Both the position numbers and the translations under genes were made by a program. From assembly GCF_026191635.1 (NCBI RefSeq), contig NZ_JAKRRW010000001.1, positions 124,001 through 188,000 on the forward strand: a stretch of DNA of 64,000 nt, written 5' to 3'. A model generated the notes under the pieces. The model had not been told where the DNA came from, searched no databases, and was given only the letters and a program-made list of their open reading frames with translations. Below, piece by piece: positions 44,963 to 53,782 of this stretch. The first letter of the stretch is position 1, and the number at the start of each line of letters is the position of its first letter. This stretch comes from Photobacterium obscurum (GTDB lineage: Bacteria > Pseudomonadota > Gammaproteobacteria > Enterobacterales > Vibrionaceae).

Positions 44963-45817
44963 ATGAATACCCTAGAGAAGATTCAAAAAAATTTAGATAA
45001 CTTTAGTAAGTCTGAACGAAAAGTTGCAGAAGTGATCATCGCATCGCCTCAAACAGCGATTCATTCTAGCATCGCGACGCTAGCCAAGATGGCCGATGTC
45101 AGTGAACCAACGGTAAATCGCTTTTGCCGTCGCCTTGATACCAAAGGATTTCCTGATTTTAAACTGCATTTAGCGCAGAGCCTTGCTAACGGTACACCTT
45201 ATGTAAACCGTAATGTTGAAGAAGATGACGGCCCAGATGCCTACACTTCAAAAATATTTGAATCAACCATGGCCTGCCTAGACGTTGCCAAGAACAGTCT
45301 AGATCCGATGCAGGTAAACCGAGCCGTTGATTTGCTGACCCAGGCAAAGAAAATTTCTTTCTTTGGCCTTGGCGCATCTGCTGCAGTTGCCCACGACGCA
45401 CAAAATAAGTTCTTACGTTTTAATATCCCTATCGTTTGTTTTGATGACATTGTTATGCAGCGTATGAGTGTCATCAACTGTACCGATGGTGATGTCGTGG
45501 TCATGATCTCTCATACCGGTCGAACTAAGAGCCTGGTCGAAATCGCCCATATGGCTCGAGAAAACGGTGCAACGGTTATCGGTATTACAGCCAAAGACTC
45601 TCCGCTTGATCGCGAATGCTCACTTTCGATCTGCCTTGATGTACCTGAAGATACTGATATTTACATGCCAATGGCAAGTCGAGTCGTACAGATGACAGTG
45701 ATTGATGTGCTGGCAACTGGTTTTACTCTTCGCCGAGGTGCCGGATTTAGAGAAAACCTAAAACGCGTTAAAGAATCGTTAAAAGATTCCCGTTTCTCGA
45801 AAGAAGGCATTCTGTGA
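44963..45817 (+). CDS. hexR: Transcriptional regulator HexR (RpiR family)
   Basis: This 284-residue RpiR/MurR-type regulator has an N-terminal helix-turn-helix domain (about 1-77, with ATLAKMADVSEPTVNRFCRRLDTKGFPDFKLHLA) and a C-terminal SIS sugar-phosphate-binding domain (about 125-260, with KKISFFGLGASAAVAHDAQNKFLRFNIP and VVMISHTGRTKSLVEIA). HexR senses 2-keto-3-deoxy-6-phosphogluconate and controls central carbon genes such as zwf, edd-eda, gapA and pykA in gammaproteobacteria. It is followed by pykA, as in E. coli. A site resembling its operator lies before pykA. Confidence 0.93.
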   Translation: MNTLEKIQKNLDNFSKSERKVAEVIIASPQTAIHSSIATLAKMADVSEPTVNRFCRRLDTKGFPDFKLHLAQSLANGTPYVNRNVEEDDGPDAYTSKIFESTMACLDVAKNSLDPMQVNRAVDLLTQAKKISFFGLGASAAVAHDAQNKFLRFNIPIVCFDDIVMQRMSVINCTDGDVVVMISHTGRTKSLVEIAHMARENGATVIGITAKDSPLDRECSLSICLDVPEDTDIYMPMASRVVQMTVIDVLATGFTLRRGAGFRENLKRVKESLKDSRFSKEGIL

Positions 45818-45854
45818 CATAACTTGTCACTAGCTTAGAAACACATATCCCCCT

Positions 45855-45883
45855 AAAGCATGAACACCCGTTCATGCTTTTTT
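45855..45883 (+). terminator. Intrinsic terminator after hexR
   Basis: The 11-bp stem AAAGCATGAAC / GTTCATGCTTT with an ACCC loop is followed by T residues. Confidence 0.9.
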
Positions 45884-45901
45884 ATTCATGCCGATATTGC
45901 A

Positions 45902-45950
45902 TAATACCAAACAGAATCAGTTTCTGGCCTATCAGCGAGATTGAAAAAGA
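45902..45950 (+). repeat. Dispersed TAATACCAAAC repeat
   Basis: TAATACCAAAC followed by CTGGCCTAT(C/T)AGCG is partly repeated in reverse orientation at 47880-47928, on the other side of pykA. It is short and degenerate, probably a miniature repeat remnant. Confidence 0.4.
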
Positions 45951-46254
45951 TCAGAGACAGGACGCTTGATTATAGGTGTATTCATATCCATCAAAATCAA
46001 TGAAATAACACTATTTCTCTTCTCCTCTTTCATCAAGCTTACGAACAACTACACTTAGTGCAATAAAACATCGCTCCAGAGCGGATGTTATTACTGACAT
46101 TGTCCTCAAGAAACTAATTTGATTGGCTCTATTCGTTATCTTGTTAAACCTGCAAGACGTAACACAACTGAAAAATTATTCATTATTTTTTCATCTAAGG
46201 TTGGTATTTTTCTTACACTTTGTTGATTGAGAACAGCGTTATGATTCTGTAACT

Positions 46255-46269
46255 TGTAGTAAAATTTCA
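46255..46269 (+). promoter_or_regulatory. Candidate HexR operator upstream of pykA
   Basis: TGTAGTAAAATTTCA resembles the HexR consensus TGTAAT-N3-ATTACA, with one clear mismatch in the right arm. It lies about 76 bp before the pykA start. pykA is a recurrent HexR target and hexR is the neighbouring gene. Confidence 0.5.
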
Positions 46270-46344
46270 TTCACATTCAATGAAGCTGGTTTCTGAACGT
46301 AATCGTTTTCATTGTCTTCTGCAAATTTAGATGGAGTTTCCCCG

Positions 46345-47790
46345 ATGTCTGAAAGGCTAAGACGAACAAAAATCGTAACCACTCTGGGCCCTGCTACAGA
46401 TCGCGATAATAACCTCGAAAAAATTATCGCTGCTGGTGCTAACGTGGTTCGCATGAATTTCTCCCATGGTAGCCCAGAAGATCATATCCAGCGCACAAAA
46501 GCTGTCCGTGAGATCGCCGCCAAGCTTGGCAAACACGTTGCCATTTTAGGAGATCTTCAAGGCCCTAAAATTCGAGTATCAACGTTCAAGGACGATAAAA
46601 TTCAACTCGCTATCGGTGACAAGTTCACTCTCGACAGTGATCTCCCTAAAGGTGAAGGTAACGAGAGCGCTGTTGGCCTCGATTACAAAGAGCTACCAAA
46701 AGACGTAGCACCGGGTGATATCCTGCTACTCGATGACGGCCGCGTTCAGCTGAAAATCACGTCAGTCGATGGTAACAAGGTACATACTGAAGTTACGGTG
46801 GGCGGTCCGCTGTCAAACAATAAAGGCATCAACAAAAAAGGCGGAGGCCTATCCGCAGAGGCTCTGACCGACAAAGACAAAGCCGACATCATTACTGCCG
46901 CAGCAATGAAGGTGGATTATTTGGCCGTCTCTTTCCCTCGTAACGGCGAAGACATGAAGTATGCACGCCGCTTAGCAACGGATGCCGGCCTCGAAGCCAA
47001 GCTGGTTGCCAAGGTCGAGCGAGCTGAGTCGGTAGCCACCACTGAAGCAATGGATGATATTATCATGGCCTCTGATGCCGTGATGGTTGCGCGTGGTGAC
47101 CTTGGTGTCGAAATTGGTGACCCCGAACTTGTCGGCGTTCAGAAAAAATTGATCCGCAGGGCGCGCAGCTTTAACCGTACCGTTATCACAGCAACGCAAA
47201 TGATGGAGTCAATGATCACCAGCCCAATGCCGACACGTGCCGAAGTAATGGACGTGGCAAACGCCGTTCTTGATGGTACAGATGCCGTGATGCTGTCAGC
47301 CGAAACGGCTGCCGGCCAATACCCGGAAGAAACAGTGAAAGCAATGGCAAGTGTCTGTGTTGGCGCAGAAAAAGAGCCAAGCATTAACGTTTCTAACCAC
47401 CGCCTTGATCGTACTTTTGAATCTGCCGAAGAAACTATTGCGATGTCGACCATGTATGCAGCAAACCACATGGAAGGCGTTAAGGCAATGATTACCATGA
47501 CAGAATCTGGCCGTACGCCACTTATGATGTCACGTATTTCATCCGGGCTACCGGTATTTGCCCTATCGCGTAACGAAAGTACACTAAATCGCGCAGCGCT
47601 TTACCGTGGGGTTACTCCCATATTTTTTGACCGCGATAGCGATACTGGGCTTGCGGCAGCGAAGCATGCTATCGCAGTGTTGAAAGAGCAAGACTATCTG
47701 GAAAAAGGTGATCTGGTGATCATCACCCAGGGGGACGAGATGGATATTATTGGCTCGACTAATAATATGCGTATTCTGATGGTTGAGTAA
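46345..47790 (+). CDS. pykA: Pyruvate kinase II
   Basis: This 481-residue pyruvate kinase of the PykA type converts phosphoenolpyruvate and ADP to pyruvate and ATP. It opens [19 protein letters not shown] and retains catalytic and substrate segments [22 protein letters not shown]-type [16 protein letters not shown] and [12 protein letters not shown], which hold the metal ligands and catalytic Lys. It resembles E. coli PykA (480 residues), the AMP-activated form, more closely than PykF. The frame extends 33 bases upstream, but ATG 46345 has GGAG 8 nt before it and matches the family start. Confidence 0.95.
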   Translation: MSERLRRTKIVTTLGPATDRDNNLEKIIAAGANVVRMNFSHGSPEDHIQRTKAVREIAAKLGKHVAILGDLQGPKIRVSTFKDDKIQLAIGDKFTLDSDLPKGEGNESAVGLDYKELPKDVAPGDILLLDDGRVQLKITSVDGNKVHTEVTVGGPLSNNKGINKKGGGLSAEALTDKDKADIITAAAMKVDYLAVSFPRNGEDMKYARRLATDAGLEAKLVAKVERAESVATTEAMDDIIMASDAVMVARGDLGVEIGDPELVGVQKKLIRRARSFNRTVITATQMMESMITSPMPTRAEVMDVANAVLDGTDAVMLSAETAAGQYPEETVKAMASVCVGAEKEPSINVSNHRLDRTFESAEETIAMSTMYAANHMEGVKAMITMTESGRTPLMMSRISSGLPVFALSRNESTLNRAALYRGVTPIFFDRDSDTGLAAAKHAIAVLKEQDYLEKGDLVIITQGDEMDIIGSTNNMRILMVE

Positions 47791-47828
47791 GAACCCAAAG
47801 CCTAGGGTGTGCCCCTTAATTCAAAAAG

Positions 47829-47857
47829 AAGGCTTGCTGATTTCAGCGAGCCTTTTA
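47829..47857 (+). terminator. Intrinsic terminator after pykA
   Basis: AAGGCTTGCTG and CAGCGAGCCTT pair with one G-T wobble, followed by TTTAT. Confidence 0.75.
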
Positions 47858-47879
47858 TGCCAAACTGAACAATTATTTG

Positions 47880-47928
47880 ATTCAATCAGAACGCTAATAG
47901 GCCAGATAATTGATCAGTTTGGTATTAG
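47880..47928 (-). repeat. Dispersed repeat, inverted copy
   Basis: Read on the minus strand this begins TAATACCAAACTG and continues CTGGCCTATTAGCG, matching the element at 45902-45950. The copies flank the pykA region in opposite orientation. Confidence 0.4.
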
Positions 47929-47932
47929 ACGC

Positions 47933-48523
47933 TTACTTTTTCGGCGGTGTCCAATTGGGATTAATACAGGCTGTAAGAATATGGTCTTCCCAAAGTCCAT
48001 TGATCAGCAGATAATCTTTAGCCTCCCCTTCCTTCTCAAAGCCTACGGCTTGAAGAACGGCTGCACTCTTCTTGTTTCTCGGCATATACGCCGCCATCAC
48101 ACGATGAAAATGTTGCTGCTCAAACATCCATTCCACGGTTGCTTTAAGTGTTTTCCGCATCATTCCCTGCCCTTGACACAGCTCATCTAATGAATAGCCA
48201 ACATGGCAGGCATGGAAGGGATGGCGGACCAAATTACTGAAATTGATCACGCCGCAAATCTCATCAGAGCCCTTCTTGACCAAAACAAAATAATAAGCCA
48301 GCTTATGCTTATGCAGCTCCGCTAGCTGGGCTAAGCGTATCTCCCACCCAGCCTCCGTGAAAAAAGCTTCCTCACGCAAGGGTTCCCATGGTTGAAGAAA
48401 AGCCCGGTTTCTCTGGTAATAGGCTGCGATTTGCCGGGCATCTTTGCTCGTAATCAATCTCACCTTAAATTCGTCCACCTCGATGACCGGAGAGCGATTA
48501 ATAATTGAATGAAACAACAGCAC
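47933..48523 (-). CDS. rimJ: Ribosomal protein S5 alanine N-acetyltransferase RimJ
   Basis: This 196-residue GNAT protein matches RimJ closely in the segments I know: YYQRNRAFLQPWEP, HACHVGYSLDELCQGQGMM (acetyl-CoA loop), RVMAAYMPRNKKSAAVL and GFEKEGEAKDYLLINGLWEDHILTA. RimJ acetylates the N-terminal alanine of ribosomal protein S5. Length equals that of E. coli RimJ (194). The start is GTG 48523, preceded by AGGACGAG. It is a different subgroup from the acetyltransferase at 401-979. It is convergent with pykA. Confidence 0.88.
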   Translation of the reverse strand: MLLFHSIINRSPVIEVDEFKVRLITSKDARQIAAYYQRNRAFLQPWEPLREEAFFTEAGWEIRLAQLAELHKHKLAYYFVLVKKGSDEICGVINFSNLVRHPFHACHVGYSLDELCQGQGMMRKTLKATVEWMFEQQHFHRVMAAYMPRNKKSAAVLQAVGFEKEGEAKDYLLINGLWEDHILTACINPNWTPPKK

Positions 48524-48537
48524 CTCGTCCTTTAATT

Positions 48538-48613
48538 GATACCAATCAGCATAAGTATTTGAGCATTATTACTGCGCAATTTTCTGAAGACTTACTTACT
48601 CCGATTGGCATTA
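48538..48613. repeat. Short inverted-repeat element (ATACCAATC...GATTGGCAT)
   Basis: GATACCAATC at 48538-48547 and GATTGGCATTA at 48603-48613 are imperfect inverted ends (8 of 9 pairs) of a 76-bp element lying between rimJ and ogt. The same TACCAAT end motif recurs through the window. It is most likely a miniature inverted-repeat element. Confidence 0.45.
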
Positions 48614-48789
48614 CACTGACCTAAAATCGGTATCACACGCAGCAAGCAAAATGAATAGGCTACGTCTTTTCATAAACTAATGACAGGTATAACGTTTTCC
48701 TCAGGAAATACAAGTTCCCCCCACGAATCTAAGCTATGATTGGATCAGTAAATACTATTGCCTAGTATTAATCCTCCAACCTGATAGTG

Positions 48790-49281
48790 ATGATTATGTA
48801 TTACGACTACCTCGATACGGTATTAGGAAAAATCTATTTACTTGCCGATGAACATGGGCTCAGGCAGCTCACAGTAGGAAGCGGCGGTTTTTGTCCAGAC
48901 TCCAGTTGGGACCACAGCCCCGAGTTTATGCAAGAATACACCACCCAGCTACAAGAATACCTTCAAGGACAACGCAAAACTTTTACCCTGCCCCTCGCCC
49001 CTCAAGGCACCCCCTTTCAGCAACAAGTTTGGCAGGCGATCTGTAATATCCCCTACGGTTCCGGCCATTCATACCAGAAAATTGCCGAGCGAATCAATCA
49101 GCCCAATGCGATTCAAGCTATTGGGATGGCGAGAAATGTTAACCCTATCCCTATTATTATTCCTTGCCACCGAGTGCTAAGCGACAACGACCAGCAAACC
49201 CAGTGCCGCTATGGCCAGGATATGACCAACCAGTTACTCGCCCTTGAATCCGGGAAGTTGACACTCTTTCGCACGTTTTAA
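48790..49281 (+). CDS. ogt: Methylated-DNA-protein-cysteine methyltransferase Ogt
   Basis: This 163-residue O6-alkylguanine-DNA alkyltransferase accepts the alkyl group on the Cys of the PCHR motif (IIIPCHRVL), a suicide repair reaction. The DNA-binding helix-turn-helix lies before it (TPFQQQVWQAICNIPYGSGHSYQKIAERI), followed by AIQAIGMARNVNPIP. Length fits Ogt rather than the longer Ada. In-frame starts are ATG 48790, ATG 48796 and GTG 48787; none has a clear ribosome site, and the real start is uncertain by a few residues. It shares a bidirectional terminator with tyrR. Confidence 0.9.
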   Translation: MIMYYDYLDTVLGKIYLLADEHGLRQLTVGSGGFCPDSSWDHSPEFMQEYTTQLQEYLQGQRKTFTLPLAPQGTPFQQQVWQAICNIPYGSGHSYQKIAERINQPNAIQAIGMARNVNPIPIIIPCHRVLSDNDQQTQCRYGQDMTNQLLALESGKLTLFRTF

Positions 49282-49324
49282 GCTAATGCCAATCTAAGCT
49301 GTTGCTTGATATCGATAGATATGA

Positions 49325-49350
49325 AAAAAGGAGGCCTGGGCCTCCTTTTT
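49325..49350. terminator. Bidirectional terminator between ogt and tyrR
   Basis: The 12-bp stem AAAAAGGAGGCC / GGCCTCCTTTTT with a TG loop lies between convergent genes. The very short loop suggests a slightly opened stem. Confidence 0.9.
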
Positions 49351-49370
49351 AAATCACAGCAACAAACGGG

Positions 49371-50906
49371 TTAGCGTTTGCTGATACCGTATTCACGCAG
49401 TTTGTTAGCAACAGCCGTATGGGAGACCCCTAGGCGTTTCGCTAGCTTACGCGTAGACGGATAACTACGATACAGATTAGTCAGAATACCTGATTCATAG
49501 CGCTTCATGATGTCATCTAAAGAGCCATCAAGGGTTTCTTCGCTAATAATACTGGCCGACTCATTTTCCGGTAGCTGCACGTCATCAACCGTGACTTCAG
49601 AACCTTCAATCTGGGTCATAGCCCGGAACAATACGTTACGTAGCTGCCTGATATTGCCCGGCCAAGCATACTGGCTGAGATACTGCGCCAGCTCATCAGA
49701 AATGACCGGTTTAGGCTGCTGCATTTCTTGCGCAAATTGTGCCAGAAATAACTCGGACAAAGGTACTATGTCTGCAGTACGCTCACGTAGTGGTGGCACC
49801 ACCAGCGCCAAAACATTTAAACGGTAATAAAGGTCTTCACGGAACTCACCCGCCGCGACCAAATCAGGCAGCTTTTTCTGCGTTGAACAGATAACCCGAA
49901 CGTCAACCCGCATTTCTTGCTCTTCGCCTACCCGGCGGAATGTACCGTCCTGCAGGAAGCGGAGTAGCTTAATCTGCAGGTGTGCAGACATCTCGCCAAT
50001 TTCATACAGGAAAACCGTTCCCCCGTCAGCCTGCTCGAAAATTCCTTTCTTACCCGGCTCGGTTGCAGTGGCAGCCATACCAAACAGCTCAGTCTCGGCG
50101 GCATTATCTGGCATCGATACACAGTTGACCAATAAGAACGGTTGCTCACGCCTTAACGAGCGCTGATGGCAGGCCCGAGCCAACATTTCTTTCCCTGTCC
50201 CCGTTTCCCCCTGAATCAGTAATGGTGCATCCAGCAGGGACAGTTTCTTCGCTTGGGCCAGTAGATGCTTAAAGCGAGATGACTGGCCAACCAAGTGTTC
50301 AAAGCCATTGTCCCCACTAATTTCACGCATTGCCACGGGCATCTTCGCTTCTGATAGCGACTTCAATAGGATCACCGCACTGGCCAGCACCTGTTTTTCA
50401 CTTTCATCCGCGACATATACCGGCATGATTTCCATCATATAGTCCAAGCCGGAGATAACGACCATTTCACTACGCTTATTGGCTTCTTCTTTTTCCAACC
50501 AACGATGAAAGTTAAATCCCAACAATGACTGAATATTCTCGCCGAGAATGTCACCTCGAGATTTTCCCATCAGCAACTCGGCCGCATCATTGGCTAAATC
50601 GATCTTACCTTGTAAGTTGATTGAGAAAAACGGATCAGGCAGCGTTTCCAACAAGGCCTTCAGCTCCTTGTGCTCACGCTCACTTGGCATGAACTGGATC
50701 TTGCGGACATCGGTCACGCCATCAAGCTGGCGAATTTGCGACATGAGCTGACTAAACTGGTCAAACTCAATCTCTGGGCAGTTGAGATAGATGATCCCAA
50801 TACGATCGATTTCAATTCCCCGCAAATCAATTTGCTGACTGGTCAGAATATCCAGTAGCTCGCGGGTCATGCCAACTCGGTCTTCACAAAAGACTTGTAG
50901 CCTCAT
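49371..50906 (-). CDS. tyrR: Aromatic amino acid regulator TyrR, with altered Walker B
   Basis: This 511-residue TyrR has an ACT domain (about 1-70, MRLQVFCEDRVGMTRELLD), a PAS domain (about 78-190), an AAA+ domain with Walker A GETGTGKE, and a C-terminal Fis-type helix-turn-helix (STRKLAKRLGVSHTAVANKLREYG). It controls aromatic amino acid synthesis and transport, acting with Tyr, Phe or Trp. As in other TyrR proteins there is no GAFTGA loop for sigma-54. The Walker B segment reads GGTVFLYEIGE, where E. coli TyrR has an Asp (LDEIGE), so residue 301 is Tyr. This should weaken ATP hydrolysis or Tyr-mediated hexamer formation unless compensated. Confidence 0.93.
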   Translation of the reverse strand: MRLQVFCEDRVGMTRELLDILTSQQIDLRGIEIDRIGIIYLNCPEIEFDQFSQLMSQIRQLDGVTDVRKIQFMPSEREHKELKALLETLPDPFFSINLQGKIDLANDAAELLMGKSRGDILGENIQSLLGFNFHRWLEKEEANKRSEMVVISGLDYMMEIMPVYVADESEKQVLASAVILLKSLSEAKMPVAMREISGDNGFEHLVGQSSRFKHLLAQAKKLSLLDAPLLIQGETGTGKEMLARACHQRSLRREQPFLLVNCVSMPDNAAETELFGMAATATEPGKKGIFEQADGGTVFLYEIGEMSAHLQIKLLRFLQDGTFRRVGEEQEMRVDVRVICSTQKKLPDLVAAGEFREDLYYRLNVLALVVPPLRERTADIVPLSELFLAQFAQEMQQPKPVISDELAQYLSQYAWPGNIRQLRNVLFRAMTQIEGSEVTVDDVQLPENESASIISEETLDGSLDDIMKRYESGILTNLYRSYPSTRKLAKRLGVSHTAVANKLREYGISKR

Positions 50907-51118
50907 ATCACACGCCTTCTCATTTTCTTTTCTTACAAGGTGTCAGGAATTGTTGACACCAGAGAAGTGTGCGCCTTCACTGTTTACGAGTCAAGTCACG
51001 GCTATCGGATGATGAGATGTTAAACACGGCACATAGAACGGTTTGCTCGTTTCGCGACCAACAAGCCCTATGTGAGGGCTATTTTCGGGCACTAGAAAGG
51101 CGTAAATCAGGGTAAAAA

Positions 51119-51179
51119 AGAACGCCACTGGAAACCAAGATCTGTGTCTAGGGGTGAACTTGGCTCCCGGTGGCGTTCT
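51119..51179 (-). terminator. Long-loop terminator after ycjF
   Basis: GAACGCCACTGG (51120-51131) and CCGGTGGCGTTC (51167-51178) pair with one mismatch, with further pairing of CCAAG and CTTGG inside. On the minus strand T residues follow (TTCTTTTTT). It lies 23 bp past the ycjF stop. Confidence 0.7.
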
Positions 51180-51202
51180 GATAATCAATGGAACTGGTAT
51201 AA

Positions 51203-52234
51203 CTATTTCACGTCTTTCTGCTGGCGAGTGAGGCGTAGAACCAAATCTTTACGGATCTCACTTAGCTTTGGCTGCTGCTCTGGCTGCCATGGTAACGGAC
51301 GCATCAAACTAATTGCTTTTAACCCCAGTCGTCCGGTCAGCAAACCAACCCCCACACCTTGCGCTACCCGGGTTGACATCCGTCCAGCCAGATCCATCGA
51401 CAACATATCCATCCCGGTATCTGCAATCACTTCTGTCGCCCCTGCCACGGCCATATTGGCAAGCACCAACTTGACAAGTTTAATTCGTGACCAGTAGCCC
51501 AACTCAACCCCATACACGGCGGATACCTGGTCAACCAATCGGAAGTTACGCCATGCCACCAGCAACATGTCGGCAATTGCCAATGGACTGACTGCGACCA
51601 TTACAGCAGCTTCACTGGCATACTTTGCGACTAATCGACGAGCCAGTTTGTCTTGATGGGTCAGAACCATCTGATCATAAAGTTCGAGTACCTCGCGGTC
51701 ATTATGCGTTGCCGCTAATGACTGCATCCAGCGATCATAGCCGGTATGGTCTTCCCGTATATCACTCTGCTTGGCCAGCTTAATACAGAACGCCTTGCCC
51801 TGACCGATGCCGTCAGCATCAAGCAACATCTGTGCTTGCTCACGCTCTGACTGCCGCTGCTTCAGACGGCGCAATTTGAAAAACTCTCGGCCAAGTGCCG
51901 TAATCCCTGTTGCGGCAACTGCGCCAACAATCACACTCCAGCCAAAAGCAAGCCAATCTGCACTCTGGTATGCCGTTACAACATAGTCTAGTGTTTGCCA
52001 ACCGGTCATCGCGGCTCCTGCGATTAACAGCCCCCGTAGCCAGCGTCCACTACGCTTGGGCTTGCTACCAAGAGTCTGCGCAAGTTGCTCTTCCACATCC
52101 GGCTCTGATACCGCATCAGGCAAAAATGTGTTATCGGTAGCAAACTGCTGCTGTGCCGTCAGCTCCTGCTCAGGCTCGTTCTCCGTTTTCTCTGGCTCAT
52201 CAAAAAGTATTTTTGTTTTATATGATTGGGTCAT
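51203..52234 (-). CDS. ycjF: YcjF family inner-membrane protein (TIGR01620)
   Basis: This 343-residue protein has an acidic N-terminal tail, two hydrophobic segments (about 86-103 and 110-128) and the conserved domain of the YcjF/TIGR01620 family, with EDHTGYDRWMQSLAATHNDREVLELYDQMV and LAIADMLLVAWRNFRLVDQVSAVYGVELGYWSRI. The function is unknown. It is always paired with ycjX and sits in the Psp-Sap neighbourhood, and is regarded as part of the Psp-associated set in enterobacteria. It overlaps ycjX by 4 bp. Confidence 0.88.
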   Translation of the reverse strand: MTQSYKTKILFDEPEKTENEPEQELTAQQQFATDNTFLPDAVSEPDVEEQLAQTLGSKPKRSGRWLRGLLIAGAAMTGWQTLDYVVTAYQSADWLAFGWSVIVGAVAATGITALGREFFKLRRLKQRQSEREQAQMLLDADGIGQGKAFCIKLAKQSDIREDHTGYDRWMQSLAATHNDREVLELYDQMVLTHQDKLARRLVAKYASEAAVMVAVSPLAIADMLLVAWRNFRLVDQVSAVYGVELGYWSRIKLVKLVLANMAVAGATEVIADTGMDMLSMDLAGRMSTRVAQGVGVGLLTGRLGLKAISLMRPLPWQPEQQPKLSEIRKDLVLRLTRQQKDVK

Positions 52235-53628
52235 TGCAGTTTATCTCCCAACAAGTATTCCAACGCTTTGTCCATTCGAATATGTGGCAAAGGTTCATCG
52301 CTTTGTAGTTCAAGCGGGCGAAAATTCACGAAATCAAAACCATGTTGCTGCCAGTAGGTATCGTGTGGCAGGCGACGCGGAACTTCTCCTGGAAACAGTG
52401 TTTGTGCCTGTCCCGTCAGTGTATGTCCTCGGAGTGCCGGCATCTGCTGGCCTTGGTAGGACACAAATCCTGGTTCCGTCGCCTGAATCGACGACAGGCT
52501 GACACAGTCCATTTTGATCCCTTCAAACGAAGCCGTCTGCCAGGCATCATTCACCATTTGTTGTAAAAGGCTGACGAGATTGGGATGCTGTTCCGGGGTG
52601 ACATGATCGGCCTTGGTGGCCGCAAATAACACCTTATCAATGCGTGGCGAAAACAAGCGACGCAACAACGAGCTTCGGCCGTATTTAAAACTCTGCATCA
52701 ACTGATCCAGAGCCTGGCGCATATCATTGAACGACTCAGGACCTGCATTTAACGGCTGCAGACAGTCCACCAAAATAATCTGGCGGTCAAATTTCGAGAA
52801 GTGCTCTCGATAAAAGGCTTTTACCACATGCTGCTGGTAATACTTATAACGGCTCTTCAGCATACCGAAATTACTATGCTCATCAGCTTGCTGAAGTTGA
52901 GCCTCCGTGAACTTATCAGCCCATATGAATGGGAAAAACTGCAACACCGGCGCCCCGGCCAGCTCACCCGGCAGGACAAAGCGACCAGGCTGCACCCAGT
53001 GCAATCCACCTTCGGCCTTGCACTTGTACAAGTATTCGGTAAATGCCGCCGACAACTGCTCGATTTGTGCTTCATCGGCAGGAGCCAGAGGATCGAAATG
53101 CTCGGCCATAGCAATCCAGCGTTGTGCCAATTCCTGCCGTCTGCCTTTTAACAGTTTAGCCTGTTGCTGTGACCAGCCGAGATAGTCCATTTCAAGTAGC
53201 GGCAAGTCCAGCAGCCACTCACCAGGGTAATCGACAATATCCAAATACAGCGTTGCAGTATCCTGCAGCAGCTTCATCGCTCCCTTCTGTGGTTTGTAGC
53301 GCAATGCTAATCGGGTCTGGCTCACATCCCGTGTTGGCTCTGGCCACATTGGCGGAGAGTCCAGCAGCGAACTCATTCCTTCATCATAAGCAAACTTTGG
53401 GACATGCATATCAAGCTGCGGGACTCGCTTGGCACCGAGCAAATGGCCATCCCGCACGGCAGAAAACAACGGCAGTCTCGGGTTCGTACTGACATGAAGT
53501 AACTGATTAACAAGTGAAGTAATAAAGGCTGTTTTACCTGCCCGTGACAAGCCCGTCACCGCAAGGCGGACATGGCGGTCCAAACTGCGATTCACTAGCT
53601 TATTTAACTCGTTACCAATTCGATTCAT
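52231..53628 (-). CDS. ycjX: YcjX family GTP-binding-like ATPase
   Basis: This 465-residue P-loop protein of the YcjX family (DUF463) has the Walker A GLSRAGKTAFITSLV at about residues 27-41 and a later segment LYLDIVDYPGEWLLDLPLL, which corresponds to the G3 or Walker B region (D-x-P-G-E). The NKxD-like position is ATKADHV, suggesting GTP as substrate. It has no signal peptide. The role is unknown; it is linked to PspA-type envelope stress and induced with psp in E. coli. ATG 53628 has TTAGGAAG upstream. It is the first gene of ycjX-ycjF. Confidence 0.88.
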   Translation of the reverse strand: MNRIGNELNKLVNRSLDRHVRLAVTGLSRAGKTAFITSLVNQLLHVSTNPRLPLFSAVRDGHLLGAKRVPQLDMHVPKFAYDEGMSSLLDSPPMWPEPTRDVSQTRLALRYKPQKGAMKLLQDTATLYLDIVDYPGEWLLDLPLLEMDYLGWSQQQAKLLKGRRQELAQRWIAMAEHFDPLAPADEAQIEQLSAAFTEYLYKCKAEGGLHWVQPGRFVLPGELAGAPVLQFFPFIWADKFTEAQLQQADEHSNFGMLKSRYKYYQQHVVKAFYREHFSKFDRQIILVDCLQPLNAGPESFNDMRQALDQLMQSFKYGRSSLLRRLFSPRIDKVLFAATKADHVTPEQHPNLVSLLQQMVNDAWQTASFEGIKMDCVSLSSIQATEPGFVSYQGQQMPALRGHTLTGQAQTLFPGEVPRRLPHDTYWQQHGFDFVNFRPLELQSDEPLPHIRMDKALEYLLGDKLQ

Positions 53629-53715
53629 ACTTCTTCCTAACTCATTACTCTATAAATAGAATATCAATCCCAAAATTAACCACGGATGAATATCACTTTC
53701 AGATACTTATGTAGA

Positions 53716-53734
53716 TTGGTATAACTAACAGCAA
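53716..53734. repeat. TTATACCAATC-type dispersed motif
   Basis: GATTGGTATAA occurs here on the plus strand (minus: TTATACCAATC). The same motif is at 27106 (TTATACCAATT) and, in variant form, 51190. It is a half-element of the same repeat family as 48538. Confidence 0.35.
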
Positions 53735-53738
53735 TTAA

Positions 53739-53761
53739 AAAGCAGGCATAAAGCCTGCTTC
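53739..53761 (-). terminator. Intrinsic terminator after pspC
   Basis: AAGCAGGC / GCCTGCTT with a short loop, followed on the minus strand by TTTTTAA, lies 22 bp past the pspC stop. Confidence 0.8.
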
Positions 53762-53782
53762 ACAAACAACCGTTCTGTTTAA

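Larger units (their letters stand above)
45818..46344. other. Intergenic region between hexR and pykA
   Basis: This 527-bp region holds the hexR terminator, a TAATACCAAAC repeat at 45902 with about 45 bp of similarity to an inverted copy at 47880-47928, and a HexR-like operator at 46255. I see no gene in the remainder. Confidence 0.5.
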
